A stretch of 64,000 nt of DNA from Azospirillum sp. 412522 (GTDB lineage Bacteria > Pseudomonadota > Alphaproteobacteria > Azospirillales > Azospirillaceae): positions 62,001 through 126,000 of the forward strand of contig NZ_RWIJ01000001.1 in the NCBI RefSeq assembly GCF_019805165.1. The letters run 5' to 3'. The notes beneath the pieces were generated by a model that saw only the letters and a list, made by a program, of their open reading frames with translations, searched no databases and had not been told where the DNA came from. Positions 17,782 through 28,165 of this stretch are shown piece after piece. The position numbers were made by a program, and so were the translations under genes. Position 1 is the first letter of the stretch. Each line of letters starts with the position of its first letter.

Positions 17782-19317
17782 TCACTGCGACACAAAAGAC
17801 TTGTGACCGGTGACAGCTACAGGACCGGTGTCCGCATTGCATTGCGGTATGTCAAGGGCGAACGCCGTTCCGGCGGCGCCGCTCTCCACCAGCCTGAGAT
17901 CTCCGCCATGGGCGCGCAGCACCTCGCGCGCGATGGCGAGGCCGAGGCCGATTCCGCCGGCCCGCGCCGATCCGGCGAAGGGCTGGAACAGGTTCTCCCG
18001 CGCCCGCGGGGCGAGGCCGGGGCCGTTGTCGGCGACCGTCAGGGTCAGCCGGTCCGTGCGCTCCGCCTGTACCGCGATCCGGACCCGGTCGGCGCCGGCC
18101 TGCACCGCGTTACGGCCGAGATTGACCAGGGCGCGGGCGAGTTGGGCGGCATCGACCGGGGCCAGCGTGCCGGCGGGGATGTCGTTGATCCACTCGGCCT
18201 CGACCCGGCCGCCGTCGGGGCGGGCGGTGGCGAGCACCTCGGCCCCCGCCTCCTCCGCCAGCCGGTGCAGGTCGATCGGCGCGGGGCTGAGCGGCAGGAC
18301 GCCGTCGCGGGTGAAGGACAGGGTCTGGCCGCACAGCTCCACCGCGCGGTCGAGCGAGGCGACCAGCCGCGGCGTGACGCGGCGCACCTCCGGGTCGGCG
18401 CTTTCGGTCAGCCGCTCCGACAACAGGGAGGCGGTGGACAGGATGCCGCGCAGGTCGTGGTTGATCTTCGCCACCGCGGTGCCGAGCGTGGCGAGCCGCT
18501 CGCGCTGGCGCAGCGCCGCGCGCACCGTGCCCTGCATGGCGGCAAGCTCGCGTTCCGCCACGCCGATCTCGTCGCGGCGGGTGCCCGGCACCAGCGGCGG
18601 GGCGCCGTCGGGGTCGCGGCGGAAGGCGACCACTTCGGCGGTCAGCCGGCGCATCGGCCGTACCAGCAGGGCATGCAGCGTGACATAGACCAGGATCGCC
18701 GCAATCAGCGAGATGGCGACCGACACCGCCAGGATGCGGCGGGAGAAATCCAGCATCGCGTCGATCAGCGGCCGCTCGTCCATCGTCACCTCGACGCGCT
18801 GGGCCGGGTCGTTGGGCGAGCGGTCGATCACCCGGATCACCCGGTCGCGCTGCGGCCCGAAAGCGCCTTCCAGGGCGAGCCACAGGGCGTTGCCGGCATC
18901 GACGAACTGCATGCCCATGCCGGTGCCGCGCAGATCGTAAATCGCATCGGCGTGCGGCGGCATCGGACGGGACAGCATGTAGACACGCGCGCCGGGCTGG
19001 ATCAGGTCGATGACGTGGGTTCCGGTATAGGCCAGCAGCTTCGCCTGCAGCTCCTTCGTCACCATCAGGTCGGGGGCGGCCTCCACCGACAGGGCCGCAA
19101 TGTGGGCGGCGGCGAGCCGCTCCTCCAGGTAGCTCATGCGGAAGCGGGCGATGGAGGGGGCGTAGATCAGCACCTCCGCCAGCAGCACGAACAGGATGGT
19201 GAGCAGCAGCAGCTTGGCCGACAGGCTGGTCGCGACGGTGGGGCGGGGCATGGTGGCTCGCATTGTGCCGGGTGTGCCGAAGAGCAGGCGCGTGGCGCTT
19301 ACGCGGCGCGCATTCAT
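17782..19317 (-). CDS. sensor histidine kinase (orphan)
   Basis: A 511-residue membrane kinase if it starts at 19317; ATG codons at residues 19 and 23 are alternative starts. Two transmembrane segments (about 33-53 and 194-217) flank a periplasmic sensor domain of about 140 residues. A HAMP-like linker follows. The phosphoacceptor is in AVAKINHDLRGILS (His287), an NHDLR variant of the usual SHELR box. The ATPase part has N (NLGRNAVQAG), G1 (VADNGPGLAP) and G2 (GGIGLGLAIA) boxes. No response regulator is encoded nearby, so its partner is elsewhere. The signal is unknown. Confidence 0.9.
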   Translation of the reverse strand: MNARRVSATRLLFGTPGTMRATMPRPTVATSLSAKLLLLTILFVLLAEVLIYAPSIARFRMSYLEERLAAAHIAALSVEAAPDLMVTKELQAKLLAYTGTHVIDLIQPGARVYMLSRPMPPHADAIYDLRGTGMGMQFVDAGNALWLALEGAFGPQRDRVIRVIDRSPNDPAQRVEVTMDERPLIDAMLDFSRRILAVSVAISLIAAILVYVTLHALLVRPMRRLTAEVVAFRRDPDGAPPLVPGTRRDEIGVAERELAAMQGTVRAALRQRERLATLGTAVAKINHDLRGILSTASLLSERLTESADPEVRRVTPRLVASLDRAVELCGQTLSFTRDGVLPLSPAPIDLHRLAEEAGAEVLATARPDGGRVEAEWINDIPAGTLAPVDAAQLARALVNLGRNAVQAGADRVRIAVQAERTDRLTLTVADNGPGLAPRARENLFQPFAGSARAGGIGLGLAIAREVLRAHGGDLRLVESGAAGTAFALDIPQCNADTGPVAVTGHKSFVSQ

Positions 19318-19381
19318 CTACTACACTAAGCCGCCCTCCACGGCTCGGATGTCGCGGGGCGCGGAGACCGGAGGCCGTACG

Positions 19382-19696
19382 ATGCGGACGTTCCTGAGAT
19401 ACGAGTCGGTGGTGGCCATGGACCGCAACGCAGCGCTGAGCGCCGTCGCCGACGCTCTGGGAACGGCCGGCGGCTGGATCGTCGACCACGCGCTGTTCTC
19501 CGACGTCATGGCGACCGTCCGCTTCGCGTTGCCGGGCGACCGGACGACCGTCTTCGAAGGCGCGCTGGCCGATGCCGGCCTGAAGGTCGATCCGGCGGCC
19601 GTCGGCATGACCGCCGAGGAGCGGAACGGGGCGATCACCCTGACCTTTGCCGGCGGCACCGGCGACCTGCGACGGGATGTCCCCGCCTTTTCCTGA
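19382..19696 (+). CDS. conserved hypothetical protein, 104 residues
   Basis: I chose ATG 19382 ([16 protein letters not shown]), which has good coding bias from the first codon. It is a small alpha/beta protein with no signal peptide or membrane segment, and motifs [18 protein letters not shown] and [13 protein letters not shown]. It is divergent from the histidine kinase and lies about 70 bases upstream of hldE on the same strand. No function recognised. Confidence 0.6.
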   Translation: MRTFLRYESVVAMDRNAALSAVADALGTAGGWIVDHALFSDVMATVRFALPGDRTTVFEGALADAGLKVDPAAVGMTAEERNGAITLTFAGGTGDLRRDVPAFS

Positions 19697-19764
19697 TGCC
19701 TGCGTCACCCCGGCGCAAACTTGTCCTCTGGCGTTACCGCTTTGGCGTTGGTAAGAGAGACGCC

Positions 19765-21210
19765 ATGAGCGACCTTGCCCGTCACATCGACACCCTGTCG
19801 CGCGCCAACGTGCTGTGCCTTGGCGACGTGATGCTCGACCGTTTCGTCTATGGTTCGGTGGACCGGGTGTCGCCTGAGGCGCCGATCCCCGTCCTGCGCA
19901 TCGACCGCGAAGTGCCCAAGCTGGGCGGTGCCGGCAACGTCGCCGCCAATCTGGTGGCGCTGGAGGCGGCCTGCCGCTTCGTCTCGGTGGTCGGACGCGA
20001 CGGCGTCGGCGGCGACCTGCTGGCCCTGCTGCGGCGCGAGGGCGTCAACGATGGCGCCATCGTGGTGGAGGACGGGCGCCAGACCACGGTGAAGACCCGC
20101 TTCATCGCCGGTCAGCAGCAGCTTCTGCGCACCGACATCGAGACGGTGGTGCCGATCACCGTCGCCGACCACGTGCTCGACCGCGTGCGCAACCTGCTGC
20201 CCGAGGTCGGCGGCGTCATCCTGTCCGACTACGGCAAGGGCGTGCTGACCGACGAGCTGGTGGTGGCGGTGATCGCCGCCGCGCGGCAGGCCGGGCGCAC
20301 CGTGGTGGTGGACCCGAAGGGACGCGACTACCGCCGCTATCGCGGCGCCGACATCGTCACGCCCAACCGCAAGGAGTTGATGGAGGCCACCGGCCTGCCG
20401 GCGCGGACGGACGAGGAGGTGCTCGCCGCCGCCCGCCACCTGATCGCCACCTGCGGCATCGGCGCCGTCGTCGCCACGCGCAGCGAGCAGGGCCTGTCGG
20501 TGGTCACCGCCGAGGACGCGGTGCATCTGCCGGCCGAGGCGCGCGAGGTGTTCGACGTGTCGGGCGCCGGCGACACGGTGGTGGCGACGCTGACCGCCGC
20601 GCTGTCGGTGGGGATCGATCTGGTCGATTCGGCGCGGCTGGCCAATCTGGCGGCCGGCATCGTGGTGGGCAAGGTCGGCACCGCGGTGGTGCGTTCGGCC
20701 GAGCTGCTGTCCAGCCTGCACGAGCAGGAATGGCGCCATGGCGAGGAGAAGGTGCTGACCCGCGACGCGGCGGCGGAGCGGGCGGAGCGCTGGCGGCTGC
20801 GCGGCAAGCGGGTGGGCTTCACCAACGGCTGCTTCGACCTGCTGCATCCCGGCCACATCGCGCTGCTGAAGCAGGCCCGCGCCGCGTGCGACGTGCTGGT
20901 GGTCGGGCTGAACAGCGATGCGTCGGTGAAGCGTCTGAAGGGCGAAAGCCGGCCGGTGCAGAACGAGACGGCGCGCGCCACGGTGCTGGCGTCGCTGGGC
21001 TGCGTCGATCTGGTGGTGATCTTCGGCGAGGACACGCCGGAAACGCTGATCCACGCCCTGCGTCCAGACGTGCTGGTCAAGGGGGCCGACTACACCATCG
21101 CCACGGTGGTGGGGGCGGATTTCGTCCAGGGCTATGGCGGAAAAGTGGTGCTGGCCGAGCTGGTCCAGGGCCAGAGCACGACCAACACCATCAAGCGCAT
21201 GAAGGGCTGA
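19765..21210 (+). CDS. hldE: bifunctional heptose 7-phosphate kinase / heptose 1-phosphate adenylyltransferase
   Basis: A 481-residue fusion enzyme. Residues about 1-325 are a PfkB-type sugar kinase ([28 protein letters not shown] with the catalytic Asp). Residues about 345-481 are a nucleotidyltransferase ([18 protein letters not shown], the HxGH motif, and [21 protein letters not shown]). It makes ADP-heptose for the lipopolysaccharide inner core. The start at 19765 follows a GAGAGA ribosome site and gives the usual N-terminus. Confidence 0.95.
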   Translation: MSDLARHIDTLSRANVLCLGDVMLDRFVYGSVDRVSPEAPIPVLRIDREVPKLGGAGNVAANLVALEAACRFVSVVGRDGVGGDLLALLRREGVNDGAIVVEDGRQTTVKTRFIAGQQQLLRTDIETVVPITVADHVLDRVRNLLPEVGGVILSDYGKGVLTDELVVAVIAAARQAGRTVVVDPKGRDYRRYRGADIVTPNRKELMEATGLPARTDEEVLAAARHLIATCGIGAVVATRSEQGLSVVTAEDAVHLPAEAREVFDVSGAGDTVVATLTAALSVGIDLVDSARLANLAAGIVVGKVGTAVVRSAELLSSLHEQEWRHGEEKVLTRDAAAERAERWRLRGKRVGFTNGCFDLLHPGHIALLKQARAACDVLVVGLNSDASVKRLKGESRPVQNETARATVLASLGCVDLVVIFGEDTPETLIHALRPDVLVKGADYTIATVVGADFVQGYGGKVVLAELVQGQSTTNTIKRMKG

Positions 21211-21259
21211 GGGGGAGCCGCGGCTGGCGGACGCTCCCCCGTCGGCGCCTTTGTCCGGC

Positions 21260-21418
21260 TTACATCTTCTTCTGGACGTTGTCGGCGCCGCGCTCGATGG
21301 CGCGGCCGCCGGCCTGCACGTCCTGGCCGGCGCCCTCGACGGTGTTGCAGGCGGCCAGCGTGGTGCCCAGCAGCGAGCCCAGGATGGCGAGCAGGGCGAA
21401 CTTCTTGATGGTGGTCAT
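21260..21418 (-). CDS. entericidin-family small lipoprotein
   Basis: A 52-residue protein: basic start (MTTIKKF), hydrophobic stretch, a lipobox (TTLAAC, Cys24) and an amphipathic tail (NTVEGAGQDVQAGGRAIERG). This is the EcnA/EcnB entericidin pattern. Members are small cell-envelope lipoproteins often induced by stress. Only one such gene is present here, so a toxin-antidote pair is not shown. Confidence 0.85.
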   Translation of the reverse strand: MTTIKKFALLAILGSLLGTTLAACNTVEGAGQDVQAGGRAIERGADNVQKKM

Positions 21419-21754
21419 GGTGGTCTCCGTTGCGGCGGCTGTGTGATGCCGATGGGAACGCAAGCGGGGCCGTAAAGGTTTCCGGAATCGAAGGGGGAGG
21501 GGCCCTGCGCAAAAGGGGTGCCCTTTGCTTCGCCGCCGGGATGGATATGGCGGGTGGTGCCGTCCCATGCGCGCCTGCGCACCGGCTTCCCGAACCCCGG
21601 TTCCGGCCGCAACCCTGCGTCCAGAGACGAAGTGTCCCGTTGCCACGGGGCGTGAGCGCGGGCATAAATCGCCCCGCGGAACATCCCGCTTGCCCTCCCC
21701 GCTGGATGGGACGGCTTTTGGCAACGAGCAAGAATGGCGAAAGGAAAGCCTCTC

Positions 21755-23152
21755 ATGGCTGAAAGCACTTTTGACGTCGTTGTGATCGGCGGCGGCCCCG
21801 GCGGGTATGTCTGCGCGATCCGCGCGGCGCAGCTCGGCTTCAAGGTCGCCTGCGTCGAGAAGCGGGGCACGCTGGGCGGCACCTGCCTGAACGTCGGCTG
21901 CATCCCGTCCAAGGCTCTGCTGGCGGCGTCGGAGAAGTTCGAGGAAGCGGCCCACGGCCTCGCCAAGTTCGGCATCAAGGTCGGCGGCGTCGAACTCGAC
22001 CTGCCGGGCATGCAGGCCCACAAGGACAAGGTCGTCAAGGACAACGTCACCGGCATCGAGTTCCTGTTCAAGAAGAACAAGATCGCCTGGCTGAAGGGCG
22101 CCGGCAAGATCACCGCCGCCAACACGGTCGAGGTCGAGGGCGTCGGCGCCATCACCGCGTCGAAGGCGATCGTCATCGCCACCGGCTCCGACGTGACGCC
22201 GCTGCCGGGCATCGCCATCGACGAGAAGCGCGTGGTGTCCTCCACCGGCGCCCTGTCGCTGCCGGAGGTGCCGAAGCATCTGGTCGTCATCGGCGGCGGC
22301 GTGATCGGGCTGGAGCTGGGCTCCGTCTGGGGCCGCCTGGGCGCCAAGGTGACGGTGGTCGAGTATCTCGACCGCGTGCTGCCGAGCATGGACGGCGAGC
22401 TGTCGAAGCAGGCCCAGCGCATCTTCGCCAAGCAGGGCATGGACTTCAAGCTGGGCACCAAGGTGACCGGCGCGTCGGTGACCGAGACCGGCGTGAGCCT
22501 GACGGTCGAGCCCGCCGCCGGCGGTGCCGCCCAGACCGTCGAGGCCGACGCCGTCCTGGTCGCCATCGGCCGCCGCCCCTACACCGAAGGGCTGGGCCTG
22601 GAGGCGGTGGGCGTCGAGCTGGACCGCGGCCGCGTCAAGATCGACGGCCATTTCCAGACCAACGTGCCGGGCATCTACGCCATCGGCGACGTGGTCGAAG
22701 GCCCGATGCTGGCCCACAAGGCCGAGGAGGAGGGCGTCGCCCTGGCCGAGCAGCTTGCCGGCCAGAAGAGCCACGTCAACCACGACCTGGTTCCCGGCGT
22801 CGTCTACACCTGGCCGGAAGTCGCCGCCGTCGGCAAGACCGAGGAGCAGCTGAAGGCCGCGGGCGTCGCCTACAAGGCCGGCAAGTTCCCGTTCACCGCC
22901 AACGGCCGCGCCCGTGCCGGCGGCAACACCGACGGCTTCGTCAAGATCCTGTCGGATGCTGCCACCGACCAGGTGCTGGGCGTCCACATGATCGGCCCGA
23001 ACGTGTCGGAGATGATCGGCGAGCTGGTGCTGGCCATGGAGTTCAGCGCGTCCGCCGAAGACGTCGCCCGCACCTGCCACGCCCACCCGACCCTGTCGGA
23101 AGCGGTCAAGGAAGCGGCGCTGGCGGTGGACGGCCGTCCGCTGCACATCTGA
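21755..23152 (+). CDS. lpdA: dihydrolipoyl dehydrogenase
   Basis: A 465-residue flavoprotein. FAD-binding GxGxxG is in [15 protein letters not shown]; the redox disulfide is [16 protein letters not shown]; the NAD fold is [20 protein letters not shown]; and the C-terminal His-Glu dyad is in [16 protein letters not shown]. It reoxidises lipoamide in 2-oxo acid dehydrogenase complexes. I chose the ATG at 21755 because AAAGGAA lies at the right distance. The sucA/sucB genes usually found beside such an lpd are not adjacent. A strong terminator follows. Confidence 0.95.
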   Translation: MAESTFDVVVIGGGPGGYVCAIRAAQLGFKVACVEKRGTLGGTCLNVGCIPSKALLAASEKFEEAAHGLAKFGIKVGGVELDLPGMQAHKDKVVKDNVTGIEFLFKKNKIAWLKGAGKITAANTVEVEGVGAITASKAIVIATGSDVTPLPGIAIDEKRVVSSTGALSLPEVPKHLVVIGGGVIGLELGSVWGRLGAKVTVVEYLDRVLPSMDGELSKQAQRIFAKQGMDFKLGTKVTGASVTETGVSLTVEPAAGGAAQTVEADAVLVAIGRRPYTEGLGLEAVGVELDRGRVKIDGHFQTNVPGIYAIGDVVEGPMLAHKAEEEGVALAEQLAGQKSHVNHDLVPGVVYTWPEVAAVGKTEEQLKAAGVAYKAGKFPFTANGRARAGGNTDGFVKILSDAATDQVLGVHMIGPNVSEMIGELVLAMEFSASAEDVARTCHAHPTLSEAVKEAALAVDGRPLHI

Positions 23153-23180
23153 TCCGCGCCTGAAAAGTCCATGACGACGA

Positions 23181-23216
23181 AAGGCTCCCCCGTCCTCCGG
23201 CGGGGGAGCCTTTTTT
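23181..23216 (+). terminator. rho-independent terminator of lpdA
   Basis: AAGGCTCCCCCG pairs with CGGGGGAGCCTT around TCCTC, followed by six T. Strong hairpin 30 bases after the stop. Confidence 0.93.
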
Positions 23217-23235
23217 GCTGAGGCCGGTTCGCCGC

Positions 23236-25416
23236 TCAGGCCGCGCGGATGGTCGACAGGAAGCCGTTCACCGCGCTGCGCAGTCGCCCGGCGTCGCCGG
23301 CGAGCTGGCCGGAGACCGACAGGACGGTCTCGGCGGACTGGCCGGCCTCGATGGCGGCGCTGCGGACGTCGGCGATGGTCCGCGTCACCTCCTGGGTGCC
23401 GCCGGCGGCCTGCTGGACGTTGCGGGCGATCTCGGCGGTGGCGGAGCCCTGTTCCTCCACCGCTGCGGCGATGGCGGTCGAGATTTCGTCGATCTGGGCG
23501 ATGATGCCGCCGATGCCCTTGATGGCGCCGGCCGTCTCGCCGGTGACCCGCTGCATGCCGGTGACGTGGCCGGCGATCTCCTCCGTCGCGCGGGCGGTCT
23601 GGCTGGCGAGGCTCTTCACCTCCTGCGCCACCACGGCGAAGCCCTTGCCGGCCTCGCCGGCGCGGGCGGCCTCGATGGTGGCGTTCAGCGCCAGCAGGTT
23701 GGTCTGGCTGGCGATGTCCTGGATCAGCTGCACCACCGTACCGATCTTCTCCGCCGCCTCGGTCAGGCTGAGCACCTGCCCGTTGGCCTGCTGGGCCGCC
23801 TCCACCGCCTCGCGGGCGATCTGGGCGGAGCGGTTGACGCGCTGGCCGATCTCCTGGATCGAGGCCGACAGTTCCTCGGTGGCGCTGGCGACGGTCTGCA
23901 CGTTGCTGCTGGCGTCCTGGGAGGCGTTGGCGACGACGCCGGCCTGCTGGCTCGTCTGGGTCGCGGTGGCGGTCATCGCCTGGGCGGTGCCGGTCATCGC
24001 CTGCGCGGCGCGGTCGACGCCGTCGACCACATTCATCACTTGAGTTTCCAGAGTGTCGGCCAGTTGCAGCATGGCGGCGCGGCGTTCGGCGTCGGCCTTG
24101 GCCTGGTCCTCGGCCCGCTGGTCGATCATCCGCTTCAGGTCGGCCATCATCTTGCGCAGGGCATCGGCCAGCGCGCCGACCTCGTCGGCCTGGCGGATGT
24201 CGAGGGTCTGGTCGAAGCGGCCGGCGGCGATGCCTTCGGCGAAGGAGACACTGGCGCGGATCGGCCGGGCGACGCCACCGGCCACCAGCCACATGATCGC
24301 GACGGCGCCCAGCGCGACCAGCGCACCGACCGCGACTTGCCAGAGGATGCTGGAGCTGGCGCGTTCACCCAGCGCCGAAGCCAGCGCCATGCCGTCGGCC
24401 AGCACGATGTCCTTCGGCACCTGGACCAGCACCGCCCACGGCTTTTCGGTATTGCCGAGCGTGATGGGGGCGAAGGCGCGCAGCATGTTGGTCGAGGACT
24501 CGACGTCGACATGCGGCTTGCCCGCCTGGACACCCGCCAGATCGGATTGCCAGGACGCATCGAAGGTGGAGATCGACTGGCCGATCAGGTCGGGCCGGGC
24601 GCTGTGGGCGACGATCAGGCCCATGTTGCTGATGATGACCACCTGACTGCGGCCGTCGAAGACGGCGGCGCTGACCCTGGTCGACAGCTGCTGCACGAAG
24701 TCGAGGTTGAAGTCGGCGCCGGCCACGCCGCGGAACTTGCCGCCGATGACGACCGGAACCGACAGGGTCGCCAGGAACACCTGCTTGCCCTGCACGATGT
24801 AGGGCAGGGGGTCGAGCACGCTTTCTCGCCCGCTCTCCTGCGGGCCGACGTACCAGCCGCCCTTCATCACGCCGTTGGGATGGCGGTCGCGGCTGTCGTA
24901 TTCGACCAGGGGCTGCAGGGCGATGCGGCCGTTCTGGTCGCGGTTCCAATAGGGGATGAAGCGGCCGGTGGCATCGGTGCCGGTTTCGCGCCGGTTGCGG
25001 AAATCCTCGTCGCGACCGTCGAGCGCATCGGGCTCCCACGCCGAATAGGTGCCATTGAACAGCGGATTCTGCTTCAGAACCGACAGCAGAAGCGCGTTGA
25101 GCACCTCACGGCGCCGCTCCGGCGGGATATGACCGGGAGCCGCATCGTCGGCAAGGCTGGTGAAGCTGCCGGCCATCGTCCGGGCGGCATTCAGGGCGGT
25201 ATCGAATTCCGACCTGAGCAGGCCTGCCTGGGTGGCCGCAAGATTCTGCAGGGATTCGGTTGTCTTGCTCTGAAGGATCCGCTCGACATTCTCCGTGACG
25301 AACTCGTTGCTGGAGCGTGTCGACAGGACGGCGAAGCCGACGAGCACGGCGACGGTGCCCGCCAGGCACAGGCCCGACAACATGGCGATTTTCGATTGGA
25401 TGGATTTTATTGTCAT
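23236..25416 (-). CDS. methyl-accepting chemotaxis protein with dCache sensor
   Basis: A 726-residue chemoreceptor. TM1 is about residues 10-32. A periplasmic ligand-binding region of about 320 residues resembles a double Cache domain ([15 protein letters not shown] and [13 protein letters not shown] are typical strands). TM2 is about 358-380. HAMP follows to about 432, then the cytoplasmic signalling domain, with the hairpin tip [20 protein letters not shown]. No C-terminal pentapeptide for methylesterase binding is seen. The ligand is not predictable from the sequence. No che genes are adjacent. Confidence 0.93.
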   Translation of the reverse strand: MTIKSIQSKIAMLSGLCLAGTVAVLVGFAVLSTRSSNEFVTENVERILQSKTTESLQNLAATQAGLLRSEFDTALNAARTMAGSFTSLADDAAPGHIPPERRREVLNALLLSVLKQNPLFNGTYSAWEPDALDGRDEDFRNRRETGTDATGRFIPYWNRDQNGRIALQPLVEYDSRDRHPNGVMKGGWYVGPQESGRESVLDPLPYIVQGKQVFLATLSVPVVIGGKFRGVAGADFNLDFVQQLSTRVSAAVFDGRSQVVIISNMGLIVAHSARPDLIGQSISTFDASWQSDLAGVQAGKPHVDVESSTNMLRAFAPITLGNTEKPWAVLVQVPKDIVLADGMALASALGERASSSILWQVAVGALVALGAVAIMWLVAGGVARPIRASVSFAEGIAAGRFDQTLDIRQADEVGALADALRKMMADLKRMIDQRAEDQAKADAERRAAMLQLADTLETQVMNVVDGVDRAAQAMTGTAQAMTATATQTSQQAGVVANASQDASSNVQTVASATEELSASIQEIGQRVNRSAQIAREAVEAAQQANGQVLSLTEAAEKIGTVVQLIQDIASQTNLLALNATIEAARAGEAGKGFAVVAQEVKSLASQTARATEEIAGHVTGMQRVTGETAGAIKGIGGIIAQIDEISTAIAAAVEEQGSATAEIARNVQQAAGGTQEVTRTIADVRSAAIEAGQSAETVLSVSGQLAGDAGRLRSAVNGFLSTIRAA

Positions 25417-25716
25417 GAAGGATTTCCCCCCAGCCTCGTGCCGCGTGATTGAGGAGACTGTCGAACCCTGAAATTAACGAGTGTTTAACGGCAAATTAGG
25501 GTCGCATACCTTGATATGACTCTTAAGTATCAGGGGGGATGTTTACTGAGGGGGCATTTGAAAGGGCATCGACGATCATTGGTAAAAACAGCAATCGTAA
25601 TTTTATTTCATTTACCTGTCGCGATGTGTCGGAATCGAGGTCGGTCGGCGAAAAAGGGTGAACGGTACCCCCTGGGCGCTTTGTCTGAATACCTTAGTAT
25701 TCACAGGCGCTTGCGG
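25417..25716. other. AT-rich intergenic region between the chemoreceptor and xerC
   Basis: No gene. It contains AT-rich stretches (25470-25620) that likely carry the chemoreceptor promoter, and near xerC a small inverted repeat, TGAATAC-CTTA-GTATTCA (25686-25703), of unknown role. Confidence 0.5.
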
Positions 25717-26667
25717 TCAGCCCTTGCGCGCCCGGGGATGGGCGTTGCGGTACACGTTCATCAGCTGCTCGTTCTCCACATCCGTGTAGCGCTGGGTCGT
25801 GGAGAGCGAGGCGTGGCCGAGCAGATCCTGGATGGCGCGCAGGTCGCCGCCATCCGCCAAAAGATGGGTCGCGAAACTATGCCGCAGGGCGTGCGGGGTG
25901 GCGCTGTCCGGCATTCCCATCAGGGCGCGCAGCTTCTGCATCTGGTGCTGGGCGACGCTGGCGTTCAGCCGGCCGCCGCGGGTGCCGACGAACAGCGGGC
26001 CGTCGGGCGCCAGCGTGAAGGGGCAGGACTCGATATAGGCGCGCACCGCCTCCGTCACCGCCGGCAGGACCGGGATCATGCGGTCCTTGCGGCCCTTGCC
26101 GGTGACGCGCAGCGTGTCGCCCAGCGGTGCGTCCTTGCACGCCAGACCCAGCGCTTCGGAGATGCGCAGGCCGCAGCCGTAGAGCAGGGTGAAGAGGGCG
26201 CGGTCGCGCTTGCCGACCCAGGGGTCCTCGCGGTCGCGCTCGGCCTCCTCCAGCAGGCGGTCGGCGTCGATCTCGGTCAGCGGGCGCGGGGCGGGTCGCT
26301 TGACCTTCGGCGTGGCCAGCGTGGCGACGGCGGGGTTGTGCAGACGGCCGCTGCGGTCCAGCCAGCGGAACAGGTTGCGCACCGCCGCCAGCTTCCGCGC
26401 CCGGCTGGCCCCGATCAGCCCGTCCATCGCCTGCCTGGACATCCAGGCGCGGAAATCCGCCGCCTTCAACTCGCCCAGATCGTTCAGCGACGGTGGGGAG
26501 CCGCCGCGGAATTCGGTGAGGAAGCGCAGGAATTCGGCGACGTCGGCGGTATAGGCCGACAGGGTGTGGGGGGAGACCGCCTTCTCGCTCTCCATCCAGC
26601 GCCGCCAATGGGCGAGTACGTCCTGGACGTCGGGCTTGGCGGAAAACCCCAAGACAGGTTCTGTCAC
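25717..26667 (-). CDS. xerC: site-specific tyrosine recombinase XerC
   Basis: A 316-residue tyrosine recombinase of Xer size. N-terminal SAM-like DNA-binding domain about 20-115; catalytic Arg in YGCGLRISEALGL; HxxR box HALRHSFATHLL; second His in LLGHASLSTTQRY with Tyr nucleophile in the same segment. With XerD it resolves chromosome dimers at dif. Its start overlaps the DUF484 gene stop (ATGA), as in the conserved DUF484-xerC pair. Confidence 0.92.
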   Translation of the reverse strand: MTEPVLGFSAKPDVQDVLAHWRRWMESEKAVSPHTLSAYTADVAEFLRFLTEFRGGSPPSLNDLGELKAADFRAWMSRQAMDGLIGASRARKLAAVRNLFRWLDRSGRLHNPAVATLATPKVKRPAPRPLTEIDADRLLEEAERDREDPWVGKRDRALFTLLYGCGLRISEALGLACKDAPLGDTLRVTGKGRKDRMIPVLPAVTEAVRAYIESCPFTLAPDGPLFVGTRGGRLNASVAQHQMQKLRALMGMPDSATPHALRHSFATHLLADGGDLRAIQDLLGHASLSTTQRYTDVENEQLMNVYRNAHPRARKG

Positions 26668-27386
26668 GCCGGCAGCTCCAGCCAGCCGCGGATCACCCTT
26701 TCGACGACGCGGGCGAGGAAGCCGACCAGTTCGGTGCCCTGGCCGCCGTGGAAGGTGTCGGGCTCGCGGCTGCCGAAGGCGAGCAGCCCGTCGGGCGTCT
26801 CGCTGGAGACCTGGATGCGGATCAGCGCCTCCGAGCGGACGAGGCCGGCGCCGGGGCCGTAGATCTCGGGATCGCCCTGGATGTCGGTGTTCAGCACCAC
26901 GTCAGCCCGGCCCAGCCGGTCGGCGATGGCGCCCGGCTCCACCACCCGCACGCCGGAGCGGTGGACATGGGGGATGTCGGTGCCGTTGGATTCGATGACC
27001 AGACAGGCGACGTCGAGGTCGAGCAGGACCGCGAGGTCGGTGGTGATGGTCTGGATCAGCTGTTCGAAGCTCTGGGCGTCGAGCAGGAACAGGACCGCGG
27101 CATGGATGCGGTTCTGGCTGTTCATGTTGGCCCGGCTGGTGCCGATCAGTTCGCGCTGCTGGTCCTTGAGGGTGCGGACCTCGGCGCGCAGCCGATCGAC
27201 CATGAAGGCCTGGAGGTCCACCACCCCGCGCCCGCGGTCGACCGACGGCGGGGTCAGGTGGTGGACCAGATCGGCGTTCTGGACCAGGAAATCCGGGTGG
27301 CTCCGCAGATAGGCGCGCACATCCTCCGAAGAGAGAGTCGACGTCCGGTGCGGGCTGTGACCCGGTTCGCGGCCCCTGTCGGCCAT
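26664..27386 (-). CDS. DUF484 family protein
   Basis: A 240-residue cytosolic protein. The N-terminal segment VRAYLRSHPDFLVQNADL is the diagnostic DUF484 motif. A coiled-coil (DRLRAEVRTLKDQQREL) follows, then a GAF-like domain to the end. DUF484 genes are almost always beside xerC, suggesting a shared process, but the biochemical role is unknown. The gene sits between fsa and xerC on the same strand. Confidence 0.88.
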   Translation of the reverse strand: MADRGREPGHSPHRTSTLSSEDVRAYLRSHPDFLVQNADLVHHLTPPSVDRGRGVVDLQAFMVDRLRAEVRTLKDQQRELIGTSRANMNSQNRIHAAVLFLLDAQSFEQLIQTITTDLAVLLDLDVACLVIESNGTDIPHVHRSGVRVVEPGAIADRLGRADVVLNTDIQGDPEIYGPGAGLVRSEALIRIQVSSETPDGLLAFGSREPDTFHGGQGTELVGFLARVVERVIRGWLELPA

Positions 27387-27403
27387 GATCGCCCCGGCCC
27401 GCC

Positions 27404-28060
27404 TTACAGGATCGACTGGCCGGTCTTCTTCCAGTCCTCGACGAACTGGGAGAGACCCTTGTCGGTCAACGGATGGTTGAACAGCTGCTTCAGCACCGAC
27501 GCCGGCGCGGTCACGACATGGGCGCCCAGGCGGGCGGCCTTGACGATGTGCATCGGGTTGCGGATCGAGGCGACCAGCACCTCGGTCTTGAAGGCGTCGT
27601 AATTGTTATAGATCTCGCAGATGTCCTTGATGATGCCCATGCCGTCCTGGCCGATGTCGTCCAGGCGCCCGACGAAGGGCGACACGAAGCTGGCGCCGGC
27701 CTTGGCCGCCAGGATCGCCTGGGCGGGGGAGAAGCACAGCGTGACGTTGACCATCGTCCCTTCGGACGAGATGATCTTGCAGACCTTCAGGCCGGCCGGG
27801 GTCAGCGGCACCTTCACCGCGACGCGGTGGGAGATCTTGGCGATCTTGTGGGCCTCGGCGAGCATGGTCTCGAAGTCGGTGGAGGCCACCTCGGCGCTGA
27901 CCGGACCGTTGACGACGTCGCAAATCTCGGCCACGAGGTCGAGGAATTGACGGCCGGACTTGGCGATCAGGGAGGGGTTGGTGGTAACACCGTCCAGCAG
28001 ACCGGTATCGGCCAGATCGCGGATCTCGGCGATGTCGGCGGTGTCGACGAAGAACTTCAT
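27404..28060 (-). CDS. fsa: fructose-6-phosphate aldolase / transaldolase-like
   Basis: A 218-residue small-type transaldolase. N-terminus [13 protein letters not shown], substrate loop [13 protein letters not shown], and the Schiff-base Lys in [11 protein letters not shown], followed by [11 protein letters not shown]. It either acts as transaldolase in the pentose phosphate pathway or cleaves fructose 6-phosphate; sequence alone does not separate these. The start was set by the family N-terminus. It precedes DUF484-xerC on the same strand and is divergent from priA. Confidence 0.9.
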   Translation of the reverse strand: MKFFVDTADIAEIRDLADTGLLDGVTTNPSLIAKSGRQFLDLVAEICDVVNGPVSAEVASTDFETMLAEAHKIAKISHRVAVKVPLTPAGLKVCKIISSEGTMVNVTLCFSPAQAILAAKAGASFVSPFVGRLDDIGQDGMGIIKDICEIYNNYDAFKTEVLVASIRNPMHIVKAARLGAHVVTAPASVLKQLFNHPLTDKGLSQFVEDWKKTGQSIL

Positions 28061-28165
28061 GACGAAGGGTCCATGCTTGCTGATGTTGACCGGAACCGGC
28101 CGCGCCGGAAAGCTGACCGACGCGCCGTCCCGCCCGGTGCCCGGGACATGAGGCCACTCTAGCCG

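Noticed and set aside
21260..21418. Entericidin toxin-antidote pair
   Set aside because: Only one small lipoprotein gene is present.
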